NCBI GenBank assembly: GCA_003427395.1
Contig: BFEA01000038.1
Location: 3,444,452 to 3,474,683, forward strand
Source of the DNA: Chara braunii
Taxonomy: Eukaryota > Streptophyta > Charophyceae > Charales > Characeae
Length of the DNA stretch: 30,232 bases
Direction of reading: 5' to 3'
Shown here: positions 19,031 through 28,566 of the stretch, one piece after another
How positions within the stretch are numbered: position 1 is the stretch's first letter
Layout of the letters: the number at the start of each line of letters is the position of its first letter
Position numbers and translations under genes: made by a program
The notes under the pieces: model-generated
The model's database searches: none
Seen by the model: only the letters and a program-made list of their open reading frames with translations
What the model was told of the DNA's origin: nothing

Positions 19031-19076
19031 GGCATGCTAGGCATTGTTTCTAAGCTGAATGGTCTAGCGCCATGCC
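19031..19076. repeat. Conserved-loop hairpin element H8
   Basis: Exact 19-nt core at 19043-19061. Inner arms GCTAGGC / GTCTAGC (7 bp with one G-T pair) and outer arms GGCAT / ATGCC, separated by a 3-nt bulge on the right. Duplicated 1,747 bp downstream. Confidence 0.75.
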
Positions 19077-19360
19077 ATATGTAAGCTGGGTATAACGAAT
19101 AAGTCATCTGAAGGTTTTATGAACTATCTTATTTGGAATCAACTTGGGGTTTGGTGAGAGTACTTACCAATTGTGGTATGGAATTGCATGTGACTGAGTG
19201 TGAACTTCTATTTAATATGAGTTTCAACTTTGATAGGTACTTGCTTTAGTTGCTCACCACGTGTTGGAGTTCAATTCCTGCATTTTCAGAGTTAACTTTA
19301 TCTTTCTTAGTAAAAGTTCTCCCATTTTTTTTGATAATTTATTTTACTCGGTTTTGTATA

Positions 19361-19912
19361 GATCTTTGAAAGCTACTTCCTCTACGGGAAGCGATCCCGA
19401 AATTTCTATAAAACCAAGGACTTAGTCAAATTTGAAATTTTCAAAGTTTAACTTTTGTCTAAGTTATATATCTTACTTAATATAAATATAAAAAACCTTC
19501 TTTTTTAAAGGGAGTGTTGCCAAAAATTTTACTAACTCAGGAAGTTGGACAAAATTTGACTTTGTAAAGTCATAATCATTTTTAGATTTCGTATTTAGCT
19601 TTGTATAAATTTTGGAGCAACATTTCTCTAGAGGGAGTGCTGCCGAAATTTCTACAAATCTGAGGAGTTAGTTAAATTTTGTCTTAGTGAGAACTCAAGT
19701 CTTATTTTGAGTTCTTATCTGACTTAGTATAAATATGGGAAGTCTACGTCTCTAAAAGGGATGCTGCCCAAATTTTTACTAAATCAAGGGGTTAGACAAA
19801 TTTGACCCTCTAGAGCTGAGAACCATTTCAGTTTTCATTTTCGGACGAATATAAATTATGAAAATGTACTTTTCTTAAGAGAAGCGTTGTTGAAATTTTC
19901 TTAGTTTTGAGA
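19361..19912 (+). repeat. AT-rich tandem repeat, about 122 bp, 4.5 units, copy 1
   Basis: Units begin with 'ttgtataaat' (about 19355, 19479, 19604, 19727 and 19848) and share 'AGGGAGTGCTGCC.AAATTT', 'GAGTTAG..AAATTTG' and 'AGT..T.ATTTT'. Divergence is moderate. The last unit is cut by the AG tract. Confidence 0.8.
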
Positions 19913-19913
19913 A

Positions 19914-19983
19914 AGAGAAGAAGAGAGAGAGAGAGAGGGAGAAGAGAGAGAAAGAGAGCGACAAAGAGAGAGAAAGAGAGCGA

Positions 19984-20054
<71 letters not shown>
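19914..20054. repeat. AG microsatellite, copy 1
   Basis: Long AG tract with GCGACAA interruptions. Frames giving Arg-Glu or Ser-Leu repeats are artefacts. Confidence 0.95.
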
Positions 20055-20105
20055 CATCGTCGTCGACTCAACGACCAGGAAGCGAGCGCGATCGTGCACG
20101 TACGC

Positions 20106-20109
<4 letters not shown>

Positions 20110-20178
<69 letters not shown>

Positions 20179-20212
20179 TTTCTCTCTCTCTCTCTTGCTC
20201 TCTCTCTCTTTC
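20110..20212. repeat. AG tract followed by CT tract
   Basis: An AG run to 20176, then GTTTT and a CT run to about 20212, making an imperfect dinucleotide palindrome. It lies in the 165-bp spacer between the two duplicate copies, shortly before the N at 20256. Confidence 0.95.
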
Positions 20213-20274
20213 TTCCCTGCCCTGTTCTGTTTCTCATATGGCATTTACAGGACCCNATTCAGTATAACTCACGT

Positions 20275-20527
20275 AGCCATGCAACACCTGTATGAAGTCA
20301 AAGTACATCTCTTACGAGGAGTTTCTTTCATATATCAAGGGCTGGTAAGGTTTTGCAAATTGTATCGAATTAAACCACATGCTCCACTGCTTGTGCAGAC
20401 CCCCGTCAATTCCTTTGAGTTTCATCCTTGCGACCGTAATCCCCAGACGGCATGTTTAACGCGTTAGCTAGGTCCCTCATCGAATCGCCCCCAAAAACCA
20501 CCGGGCGTAGACCAAGGACCAACACTT
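20275..20527 (-). rRNA. rrn18: Mitochondrial SSU rRNA fragment, reversed, duplicate
   Basis: Second copy of the reversed SSU fragment at 18528-18780, shifted by 1,747 bp. Only 18 bases of the nad9 flank are retained on its left, after the N. Confidence 0.85.
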
Positions 20528-20565
20528 ACAAAAGTATCTTATTTATATTTGCATGTGAACAGATA

Positions 20566-20823
20566 GTTGGACATTGTTTCTAAGCTGAATGGTCCAACGT
20601 TAAGCCATATCACTAAGAAGAGAAGAAACCGTACATAGTATAATTGGAAGTAACTTGGGCAATGTGAGCATTGTTTCTAAGCTGAATGACTAAGTCACCT
20701 GCCCATATTGAATGGTCTATAGTCATACGCCCAAAAAAGAAAAAAGTAGTTGTGCAACTTGTTCGTGTATAATCTAAGGCATGCTAGGCATTGTTTCTAA
20801 GCTGAATGGTCTAGCGCCATGCC
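20566..20823. repeat. Duplicate hairpin elements H6-H8
   Basis: Three exact 19-nt cores at 20573-20591, 20670-20688 and 20790-20808, with the same arms as the first copy. Confidence 0.8.
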
Positions 20824-21107
20824 ATATGTAAGCTGGGTATAACGAATAAGTCATCTGAAGGTTTTATGAACTATCTTATTTGGAATCAACTTGGGGTTTG
20901 GTGAGAGTACTTACCAATTGTGGTATGGAATTGCATGTGACTGAGTGTGAACTTCTATTTAATATGAGTTTCAACTTTGATAGGTACTTGCTTTAGTTGC
21001 TCACCACGTGTTGGAGTTCAATTCCTGCATTTTCAGAGTTAACTTTATCTTTCTTAGTAAAAGTTCTCCCATTTTTTTTGATAATTTATTTTACTCGGTT
21101 TTGTATA

Positions 21108-21659
21108 GATCTTTGAAAGCTACTTCCTCTACGGGAAGCGATCCCGAAATTTCTATAAAACCAAGGACTTAGTCAAATTTGAAATTTTCAAAGTTTAACT
21201 TTTGTCTAAGTTATATATCTTACTTAATATAAATATAAAAAACCTTCTTTTTTAAAGGGAGTGTTGCCAAAAATTTTACTAACTCAGGAAGTTGGACAAA
21301 ATTTGACTTTGTAAAGTCATAATCATTTTTAGATTTCGTATTTAGCTTTGTATAAATTTTGGAGCAACATTTCTCTAGAGGGAGTGCTGCCGAAATTTCT
21401 ACAAATCTGAGGAGTTAGTTAAATTTTGTCTTAGTGAGAACTCAAGTCTTATTTTGAGTTCTTATCTGACTTAGTATAAATATGGGAAGTCTACGTCTCT
21501 AAAAGGGATGCTGCCCAAATTTTTACTAAATCAAGGGGTTAGACAAATTTGACCCTCTAGAGCTGAGAACCATTTCAGTTTTCATTTTCGGACGAATATA
21601 AATTATGAAAATGTACTTTTCTTAAGAGAAGCGTTGTTGAAATTTTCTTAGTTTTGAGA
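21108..21659 (+). repeat. AT-rich tandem repeat, about 122 bp, copy 2
   Basis: Same array as at 19361-19912, shifted by 1,747 bp within the duplication. Confidence 0.8.
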
Positions 21660-21660
21660 A

Positions 21661-21730
21661 AGAGAAGAAGAGAGAGAGAGAGAGGGAGAAGAGAGAGAAA
21701 GAGAGCGACAAAGAGAGAGAAAGAGAGCGA

Positions 21731-21801
<71 letters not shown>
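21661..21801. repeat. AG microsatellite, copy 2
   Basis: Same tract length and interruptions as copy 1, which is notable for a normally variable sequence class. Confidence 0.95.
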
Positions 21802-21918
21802 CATCGTCGTCGACTCAACGACCAGGAAGCGAGCGCGACATTTCCTGGAAGGCAAAAGGCAAAGAAGAAACGAAGTAGCACGTGTCACAGTCACATAATG
21901 GACAGCTTGGCACAGAGA

Positions 21919-21920
<2 letters not shown>

Positions 21921-21982
<62 letters not shown>

Positions 21983-22095
21983 ATTTCGTGCTTGCCATTC
22001 TTTTACGGGATTCGGCTGTTCCTGCTCTACAAACGAAGGTGGAGGGAGGCTGGGAAATCGGGGGAAGAAGGGGGACGAAGGTTCAAACGAAGGGG

Positions 22096-22162
<67 letters not shown>

Positions 22163-22215
22163 TTATTTCGTGCTTGCCTTTTGCTTACGTGATTTGGGTG
22201 TCCCTGTGCTAGTTT
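21921..22215. repeat. Two CT microsatellites in a duplicated unit of about 180 bp
   Basis: CT runs at 21921-21980 and 22099-22160 are each followed by related sequence, 'ATTTCGTGCTTGCC' then TT.CGGGATT/TTACGTGATT and TGTTCCTG/TGTCCCTG. The compound unit was therefore duplicated, not just the CT run. Confidence 0.85.
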
Positions 22216-22269
22216 GGTAATGAGACTGAATCCTTCGCTACACATTGGAAAGCTTCGTTACGTTCATGC

Positions 22270-23095
22270 AACGAGGAGCGGGGTTCGGGGCGAAGGGGGA
22301 GGTTCGGATGATATCTCGGAGGCTGGGAAGTATGGGGAAGAAGAGGGAGGAGCGTTTTTAATGAAAGGGGATGGAAGTAGGGGGAAGAATGGGGAGGGAG
22401 GTTTGGAACGAAGGGGGAGGGAGGTTTTAAAGGAAAGGGGAGGGAGGTTCGGAATAGAGGAGGTTATCCTATTGGAATACCTCCCCTATTCCGAGCCGCC
22501 CTCCCCCTTCGTTCCAAACTTCCCTCCCTCTTCGTTCCAAACCTCCCTCCGCCTTCATCCCCCTACCCTTCCCCCCTCACGGTTCATTTTGAATGTTCTT
22601 CATTGCTTTTCATGGCATTACGATCCTATGAGCAGAGAGAATCGCGGTTCTTCTTGTTCTTTCACGATCTTTTGGATGGTTTTCATTTCGAACTTGGGAT
22701 CCAATCGAAATCCCTCCCCTATTCCAAACCTCCCTTGCCCTTCATACGAAACCTCCCTCCCCCTTCGTTCTAAAGCTCCCTCCCTTCCCCTGTAGTGTTG
22801 GTTATAAATCTTCCTCATTGCTTTTCATTACATGACGATTCTATGAGCAGACAGAATCGGGGTTCTTTTTATTCATTCACGATGTTTTATTCGCATACTT
22901 TCCTTTGTTTGCGAACTTACCTTTTGCTTCCAAAGTTCGGAAGAAGGGGGAGGGAGCTTCATAAGAAAGGTGAGGAAGGTTTGGAAGTAGGGGGAGGGAG
23001 ATTCGAAAAGAGGGAGAGGGAGGTTCGTAAGAAGGGGGAGGGAGGTTCGGACTAAGGGGGAGAGGGAGGAGTCGAATGAAGGGGGAGGGATGTGT
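22270..23095. repeat. G-rich minisatellite with inverted copies
   Basis: Many short units of the type GGGGGAGGGAGGTTCGGA or its complement. A near-palindrome of about 27-bp arms lies at 22443-22469 / 22474-22500. Between the arrays, two related segments of about 90 bp (22598-22700 and 22809-22895) share 'attgcttttcat', 'cgat.ctatgagcag' and 'agaatcg.ggttctt'. Confidence 0.8.
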
Positions 23096-23129
23096 TTGCA
23101 ACATGCAACCCCCTCGCTTTTTTTTTTTT

Positions 23130-23295
23130 TCCCCCCCAATCCGGACCGATCCGGACAGGACCATCCAGACCATCCGGACCAATCCGGACATGGTCCAGAT
23201 GGTCCGGATTGGTCCGGAAATGCGGACGTCCGGATCGATACCGAACCGACCGGGGGTCCGGGTCCGGGGTGGTCCGCTGTCCGGGCCCGCAGTAG
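23130..23295. repeat. TCCGGAC palindromic array
   Basis: More than ten TCCGGAC/GGTCCGGA-type words occur in about 150 bp. They include a perfect 16-bp inverted repeat, CCGGACCAATCCGGAC at 23174-23189 and its complement at 23202-23217. A-rich sequence containing 'aaaaaaatctgaa' follows, reminiscent of the layout of the hAT-like MITEs, but no matching terminal repeat was found. Confidence 0.75.
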
Positions 23296-23607
23296 CCATG
23301 GTAAAAAGAAAAAAAAAATAAAAAAATCTGAATGAATCTTGTGCCAGAAAATGGGCTTATGCATCAGAGGGAAACATCATTGCAGGCTCTGATATCCTCC
23401 GCACAGGCCCTAGACTCAGGCTACTTGGACTGGTACCCGCCTAGACCTGGCCTAGCAACTAGTGGGCCTCTACAAAATGCCAACTTTTGTCTTCTTCTGC
23501 TCAGCCTCCAGTCCCCGACACATCCACCACTTCTTGAGTGGTACCGGCCTACCTGCTACTTGAGTGTTTTTCCCTGCTGCTCTAAGTGTTGTGGGCCTAT
23601 TCCGCTA

Positions 23608-23870
23608 CTCGAGTGTTTTCCCAGCTGCAACCCTCAAAGTCACAGCCACAGGTAAGTGCCGGCCTTGCAGGGCCTCCAAACCAACAAGTGCCTTGCAGGG
23701 GTACACACACACTCAGACGGACAAACACTCAGCCAAGCCCGCAGACCAGCGAGCACACACACACACATACTTAGAAAACTGAGCAGAACGTGGGAATCTC
23801 AGCAAGGCATTCATTCCAGCGGCAAAACTTAGAAACCAGAAGTATTCTCAGTCTGTGTTCTGACAAGTCA
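23608..23870 (+). repeat. Dispersed repeat, plus-oriented copy (partner at 27.9-28.2 kb)
   Basis: Shares ordered blocks with the reverse complement of 27945-28220: a 'cacaggtaagt.ccggcc' region, GGCCT-CC, a CA-rich stretch with 'cagacggacaaacactca', 'ccagcgagcacacac', 'cttagaaaa', 'ggaatctc..caaggcattc', and 'attccagcggcaaaac'. Also similar when translated, but frames are interrupted elsewhere. Confidence 0.7.
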
Positions 23871-23884
23871 TTGCACTTTTCTTT

Positions 23885-24211
23885 TCCTCATGCAACACTG
23901 AATGCGACCACATTCACACCCAAATAATTATGACTGTGCAAACCCTCCACGGTCGCCGTGATGATCCAAAATGTCAGATGTGTCAGAGCACACTGACATA
24001 CCGCGATCCAAAAAAATTTCACATTGTTTACCTTTTTTTTTCCACATACAACCTCGTACGCGACCACATACAGACCTGAATCGTATGAGCCCTCAGTGCA
24101 CGGAAGACAAACAATATGGCATGTATCTTTCCATGTTCTAGCTGTGGATTCATTCTCATTTCCTCATTTGATTAGTAGATCGAGCCCTGTGGCCGGGTTG
24201 CATGTAGGCGG

Positions 24212-24225
<14 letters not shown>
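23885..24225 (+). repeat. Dispersed repeat, second copy of the 3.4-4.06 kb families
   Basis: Left part matches 3905-4060 and right part matches 3415-3550, so the two modules occur here in the reverse order. Ends at a TG microsatellite. Confidence 0.65.

Positions 24226-24264
<39 letters not shown>
24215..24264. repeat. TG microsatellite
   Basis: About 25 TG units after 'gcgggtga'. The equivalent place in the 3.5-kb copy has only a few TG units. Confidence 0.97.
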
Positions 24265-24265
<1 letters not shown>

Positions 24266-24368
24266 ATACTCCCTGGAAAAATAAAAATACAAAATGTAAA
24301 GCCCAAAAAGAAAAAACGCCCAGGAAAAGAAAAAAAATTGTGGGCCGGCGGATGGGCCGGGGCGTGCG

Positions 24369-25190
24369 CCAACCCAACTGCAACCACCAAGCAGCAAGCT
24401 TCAAACCCGAGCTACAGTAACATAATCATAATGGGGTGGGTGGGTGGCTGGTCGCCCGGGCCGGTGAGCAGCGGGCGGGCATGCGCACTCGCCAACCCTA
24501 GCTGCAACCACCACTCAGCAAGGTTCAAAACCAGCTACAGTAAGATAATAATATTGGTGTGGTTGGGTGAGTGGTGGCCCGGAAAAAAATACAAAAATTG
24601 TGGGAGGGCGGATGGGCGCGCGCGTGCTAACCCCAGCTGCAACCACCAAGCAGCAGGATTCAACCCCGAGCTACAGTAACATAATAATATTGGCGTGGGT
24701 GGCCGGGAAAGAAAAGAAAATTGTGGGCGGGCGAGCAGCAGGTGGGCACGTGTGTGCGCCAACCCCAGCTGCAACCACCATGCAGCAAGCTTCAAACCCC
24801 AGCTACAGTGACCCAAAGTCACACAATAATATTGGTGTGGGTAGGTGGGTGGGTGGGTGGCGGGGTGGCCCAGAAAAAAGGAATTTGTTCGGCTGTGCGC
24901 GTGCTAACCCCAGCTGCAACCAAAAGCAGCTAGCTTCAAACCTGAGCTACAGTAACATAATAATACTGGTGTAGGTGGGTGGGTGGTGGCCCGGAAAAAA
25001 AAAAAAATTGTGAGGAAGCAGACAGGCTCGCCAACCCCAGCTGCAACCACCAAGCAGCAAGCTTCAAACCCGACCTATAGTAACATAATGATATTGGTGT
25101 GAGTGGTGACCCCAAAAAAAAAATTGTGGGCGGGGGGTGGGCTCGCGCGCCAACCCCAGCTGCAACCACCAAGCAGCATATCCTCACATG
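24369..25190 (+). repeat. Tandem array, about 130 bp, seven units, SINE-tail-like
   Basis: Units start at about 24369, 24491, 24627, 24757, 24902, 25031 and 25150 (spacing 119-145 bp). Each has CCAACCCCAGCTGCAACCAC, AGCAGCAAGCTTCAAACCC, GAGCTACAGTAACATAATAA and a GGTGGGTGG..CCGGAAAAAA stretch. The blocks resemble, in order, the 3' part of the SINE-like sequence at 25240-25380. The last unit is truncated. Confidence 0.85.
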
Positions 25191-25239
25191 CCACCTGCCT
25201 GAGACAGGCTGCCTCCCACTACATTTTATATTAAACCTG

Positions 25240-25380
25240 TCCCCAAAATGAGACAGGGACCGAGTCTACCTCAGCAGTTATCACATCAGGCAGCTGGTAC
25301 CTCAACATCTGCACCTGGGTTCAAACCCCAGGAGCAACCACTCACCAGCAAGCTAACATAATATTAATAGTATGTGTGTT
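25240..25380 (+). repeat. tRNA-derived SINE-like element
   Basis: A perfect B-box within a T-arm-like stem, CTGGGTTCAAACCCCAG at about 25315-25331. An A-box-like 'tacctcagcagttatc' lies about 45 bases upstream. The tail is 'gcaagctaacataatattaa'. No target duplication was resolved. Confidence 0.55.
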
Positions 25381-25389
25381 GGGTCAAGT

Positions 25390-25800
25390 GTGTGTGGACA
25401 CGTAAGTCAGGACCCTCTTTCTGCACTGCCCACACAAACCATCTTTTCACCCTACACAACTTCGCACTTTTCCCATTTCAGCAGGTCAGGGCCCTCTTTT
25501 TGCCCTGCACAAGTTTGCACTTTTCACACTTTCCCCATTTCGGCAGGTCAGGGCCCTCTTTTTGCCCTGCCCTTTTCAGTCCATTCCTGCTTCCCACAGT
25601 AGTTTTCGACTGCACACCCGTTTTCTGTCCATTGTCTGCTTCCCGCACAAATTTTCCACTACACACCCATTTTCAGTCCATTTTCAACTTCCCATTTTCA
25701 CCCTGTTTCAACTTCACGACCCCACACTCGAGCTCAGGTCTCTATTTCCGCTTCGCGTTTTCCCCCTGCACGCTCCTTTTTCCCTATTTTGTTGCCCCCC
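25390..25800. repeat. Pyrimidine-rich degenerate repeats
   Basis: Local repeats of 'tcagg.ccctctttttgccctgc' (about 25407, 25486, 25548) and of 'cacacccgttttc.gtccatt' (about 25613, 25663). Ends in a C run with Ns at 25809, 25811 and 25825. Confidence 0.6.
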
Positions 25801-25849
25801 CCCCCCCCNCNCTCTCCTGCTGCCNCGTGGTCTCGACGGTTTCTTTCCC

Positions 25850-26220
25850 TGCGAGCTGCATCATGATGACCTGTCAGACGGCAAAATGCTTTCTGACTGC
25901 TTTTTCCCCCCCTGCATACAACCCACAAAGCGGCCATATTCAGCCCTGAAAATTTGTGCTCATCTGAACCCTTCGCTCTCGCTACAATCTTCTGACACTC
26001 TCGGAAAATCTCGGGAAATCTCAGAAAATCTAAAAAAATCTCTGAAATTCGCAGAAGCTCTCTCCTTTCACTGACAGTTTTCTCGACCAGGCAGACTATC
26101 CACTTGTCCACCAACCCCACAACCAAGTGTCGACAAAAGAGTGTTTCACCACAAATATCGATCATTCATTTCCACGATCGCACGAACCAGGTTGGAGACG
26201 GCAGCGTGTGTCAGAGCCCA
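25850..26220 (+). repeat. Diverged relative of the 3.9-kb/23.9-kb dispersed repeat
   Basis: Shares 'gatgacctgtcag', 'gcatacaacc', 'ccacgatcgca' and 'gtgtcagagccca' with the other copies, in diverged form. Confidence 0.4.
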
Positions 26221-26930
26221 TGGCTGATAAACTTTAATGGTATAGAGAAGATAATATAATATTAATAATAATATAATAACAATAGAGCTGTGGGAGGTAG
26301 CCCATACCATACCGTATTCAACAAGCTCTGAGCTCAGGTTTTAACTCTTAAGGAGTCTTAACCTGCTGATCAACCGTTATAGTGAACTCTGCCACAAGCC
26401 ACATACTGTGGTCTTGTATGTGTGCACGTGGGCACTGTCCCTGAAAAGATTTCCCACTGACATTGGTTGTGTGTGTGTTTGTATCCGCATGGGAGTGTTT
26501 GTGTGTGTGTTTGTATGCGCATGCATGTCTCCGAGCATGCGCGTGTGCACATGGGTTGTAAATGCTCACCCATCAACCACATCCAGTCCATCTTGAACAA
26601 AAAGAACACATAAAGCCATATCAAGAGCAAGGTCTAGATAGTAATTGACAGCCAATAGGTCACAGTAACAACACCATAATCGAGAGCTAGCTGAATCCTC
26701 CATTAAAACAGGTCTGACAGAGTGCTGGGCCCCTCACCGCCCAGCCCCTCATGCATACTGACAACTCATGCTTGCACTACTTTCGTTTCTTACATTGTAC
26801 TCTACAGGGACGCTGGACCCGATTTCCAGCAGGTGCTGCTCCCCACCAATAGATGGAGCCTCCCCGACGGTGCTAGTGGTGTCTGCTCCTATCAGCACCC
26901 CTACAGCCGCTCGGATTGTTTCTTAAAAAA
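26221..26930. other. No supported gene; short TAA and TG repeats
   Basis: A TAA-rich stretch at 26246-26282 and TG-rich stretches at about 26467-26550. No coding frame with support. Confidence 0.5.
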
Positions 26931-26964
26931 AAAAGAAAAAAAAAAAGAGCAAGGTCTCCCCTAC

Positions 26965-27030
26965 CCAGCCCATTTGGCTGAATGGTATACACATGTAACC
27001 GTGAAACCACTAGTACTTCCGCCCCTCCTT
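26965..27030 (+). repeat. Weak tRNA-like (SINE) fragment
   Basis: A-box-like 'tttggctgaatggtatac' after an A-rich run and 'gcaaggtct'. The B-box position is poor. Confidence 0.3.
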
Positions 27031-27119
27031 TCCCCAAAGTGGATTTGCACTGGTCACCAAAAACAACGAACTGCTTCAGGGGTGTTGTCTGTTTTTCTTG
27101 CCCGGCGCCACCACACATT

Positions 27120-27252
27120 TTAGTCCAGTAGGTCGAGCTCCAAAGGACACGGCGCTGGGAATATACTGGTGGTTTACTAAACAGGTCATGAGTTGGACTT
27201 CCGATGGATAGAATTTGAGTAAGGGGCTACTCACTTCAAGAAAAAAAAAGTG
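27120..27252 (+). repeat. tRNA-like SINE candidate with A-rich tail
   Basis: A-box-like TAGTCCAGTAGG at about 27121 fits the consensus. A B-box-like 'gagttggacttcc' follows at about 27190 with two mismatches. It ends in an A run at 27241-27249, followed by 'gtgcaaggtcccc', which resembles 'gagcaaggtctccc' after the A run at about 26950. Confidence 0.45.
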
Positions 27253-27259
27253 CAAGGTC

Positions 27260-27940
27260 CCCAGCCATGTGGATCAGTGAAGAGTTCCCAAACATCCATG
27301 TGCTGGAAGATGAATTACCAGGCACCCCACAAGGGAAGGCAGTCTGCCGTTATACTGAAAGCAAAAAAGCACAAGTTCTTTTTTTTTGGCTTCTCAGACA
27401 TGGTGGTTGTCCATGTTGACCCTGGTCAACAACTGGTTTTCTCTGCCTTCTTCATTTGAAGGGATGGCCGACAGCTGAAGACTCGCCTTTGATTGTTTGC
27501 TCTGTACATAGCTTCCTTTTAGATTTTTCAACAAGCTACATAGAAGATGCATTGCTTCTCTGGTATTCCTTGTTTTCTGATAGTTGAATTTGGGATCAAG
27601 CTCTTGGCATTAATCTTACTTGCAGTTTATATAGGATTCAGTTCTTAGCCTCCTAACCTTTCTAGTAAAGGAATGCCTGTGGCTGTCTCTGTTTCTATAC
27701 AGGTCTTCTTTTCCCGTTTTTAACTTAACTATTAGTATTAGGAACGTGAGATTGATTGGTCTCTGTCTTTGTTCACAATAACGTTCTTCTGCTGCTTTTG
27801 GCCATAGGATAGATAGGTCTTCCCCTGACTGTTTGTTCACAAGAACTTTCTTCTGCTGCTCTTGGGCATAGGATTTATAAGTCTTTTCCTGAATGTTTGT
27901 GACATTTGGCCTTCTGTTTGTTGTATTTCAGTCTTCCTTT
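27260..27940. other. No supported gene
   Basis: AT-leaning sequence. Two stretches starting at about 27775 and 27836 (a 'gttcacaa..acgttcttctgctgct'-type motif and 'ggcataggat') form a short direct repeat of about 60 bp. Confidence 0.45.
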
Positions 27941-27944
27941 GTTT

Positions 27945-28220
27945 TGTAAGGACCTGCAAAAACACGGACTGCGAACACTGCTGATTTCTATGTTTTGCCG
28001 CTGGAATGCATGCCTTGCTTAGATTCCCGCGTTCTGCTGACTTTTCTAAGTCTGCGTGTGTGCGTGCTTGCTGGTCCGTGTGCCTGTCTGAGTGTTTGTC
28101 GGCCTGAGTGTGTGTGTGGCCCACCAGGGTACTTACATGTTTGGAAGGCCTGCAGGGCCGGTACTTACCTGTGGTCATGACTTTGGGGCTTGCAGCGGGG
28201 AAAAGCACTCAAGTGGCCGA
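27945..28220 (-). repeat. Dispersed repeat, minus-oriented copy (partner at 23.6 kb)
   Basis: Inverted relative of 23608-23870. Minus-strand translation also resembles the plus-strand translation there. Two 'agtagcgta.tgtcag.accggt' words follow at 28244 and 28295. Confidence 0.7.
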
Positions 28221-28566
28221 AGGGGTAGCTTAGGGCACAATCAAGTAGCGTAGTGTCAGTACCGGTAGCACTTGAGCAGCGGTAGGCTGAGCAGAAGTAG
28301 CGTACTGTCAGCACCGGTGTCTGGCGGCTGCCTACCGGCCGAATACCGTTTTTTTGCAAAGATATGGAATTCCGGGTATGCTTTCTTATTTTCTGCATGT
28401 TTTGAGATATGAATACATGTGGCAGGGAGGGGGGGGGGGTGAGCGTAGCTCTGAGCTTTTGGTTCTCTGTTCTAACCCTCGGGCCAGCAGATTGGCGAGT
28501 CTGAAGGAGGTCACAAGCGGGGCTAAACGCAAACAGGAATCGAGGTACTCGGCGGAGAAATCAGGA

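Larger units (their letters stand above)
18510..20091. repeat. 1,582-bp direct duplication, copy 1
   Basis: Identical by eye to 20257-21838 at a constant offset of 1,747 bp, including microsatellite lengths. It contains the end of the nad9 fragment, the reversed SSU rRNA fragment, hairpin elements H6-H8, the AT-rich tandem repeat of about 122 bp and an AG tract. Confidence 0.9.
20257..21838. repeat. 1,582-bp direct duplication, copy 2
   Basis: Starts immediately after the N at 20256 and diverges from copy 1 after 'gaagcgagcgcga'. No mismatch to copy 1 was seen. The right flank differs (CATTTCCTGG here, TCGTGCACG in copy 1). Confidence 0.9.

Noticed and set aside
16381-19076. CRISPR-like array of regularly spaced repeats
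   Set aside because: Spacing is irregular, repeats are only 19 nt with variable arms, and the context is eukaryotic with no cas genes.
19875-22220. Long frames rich in Arg-Glu or Ser-Leu repeats on both strands
   Set aside because: They are direct translations of AG/CT microsatellites and exist in several frames at once.
24156-24420. Cys-Val or His-Thr repeat frames
   Set aside because: Translation of the TG microsatellite.
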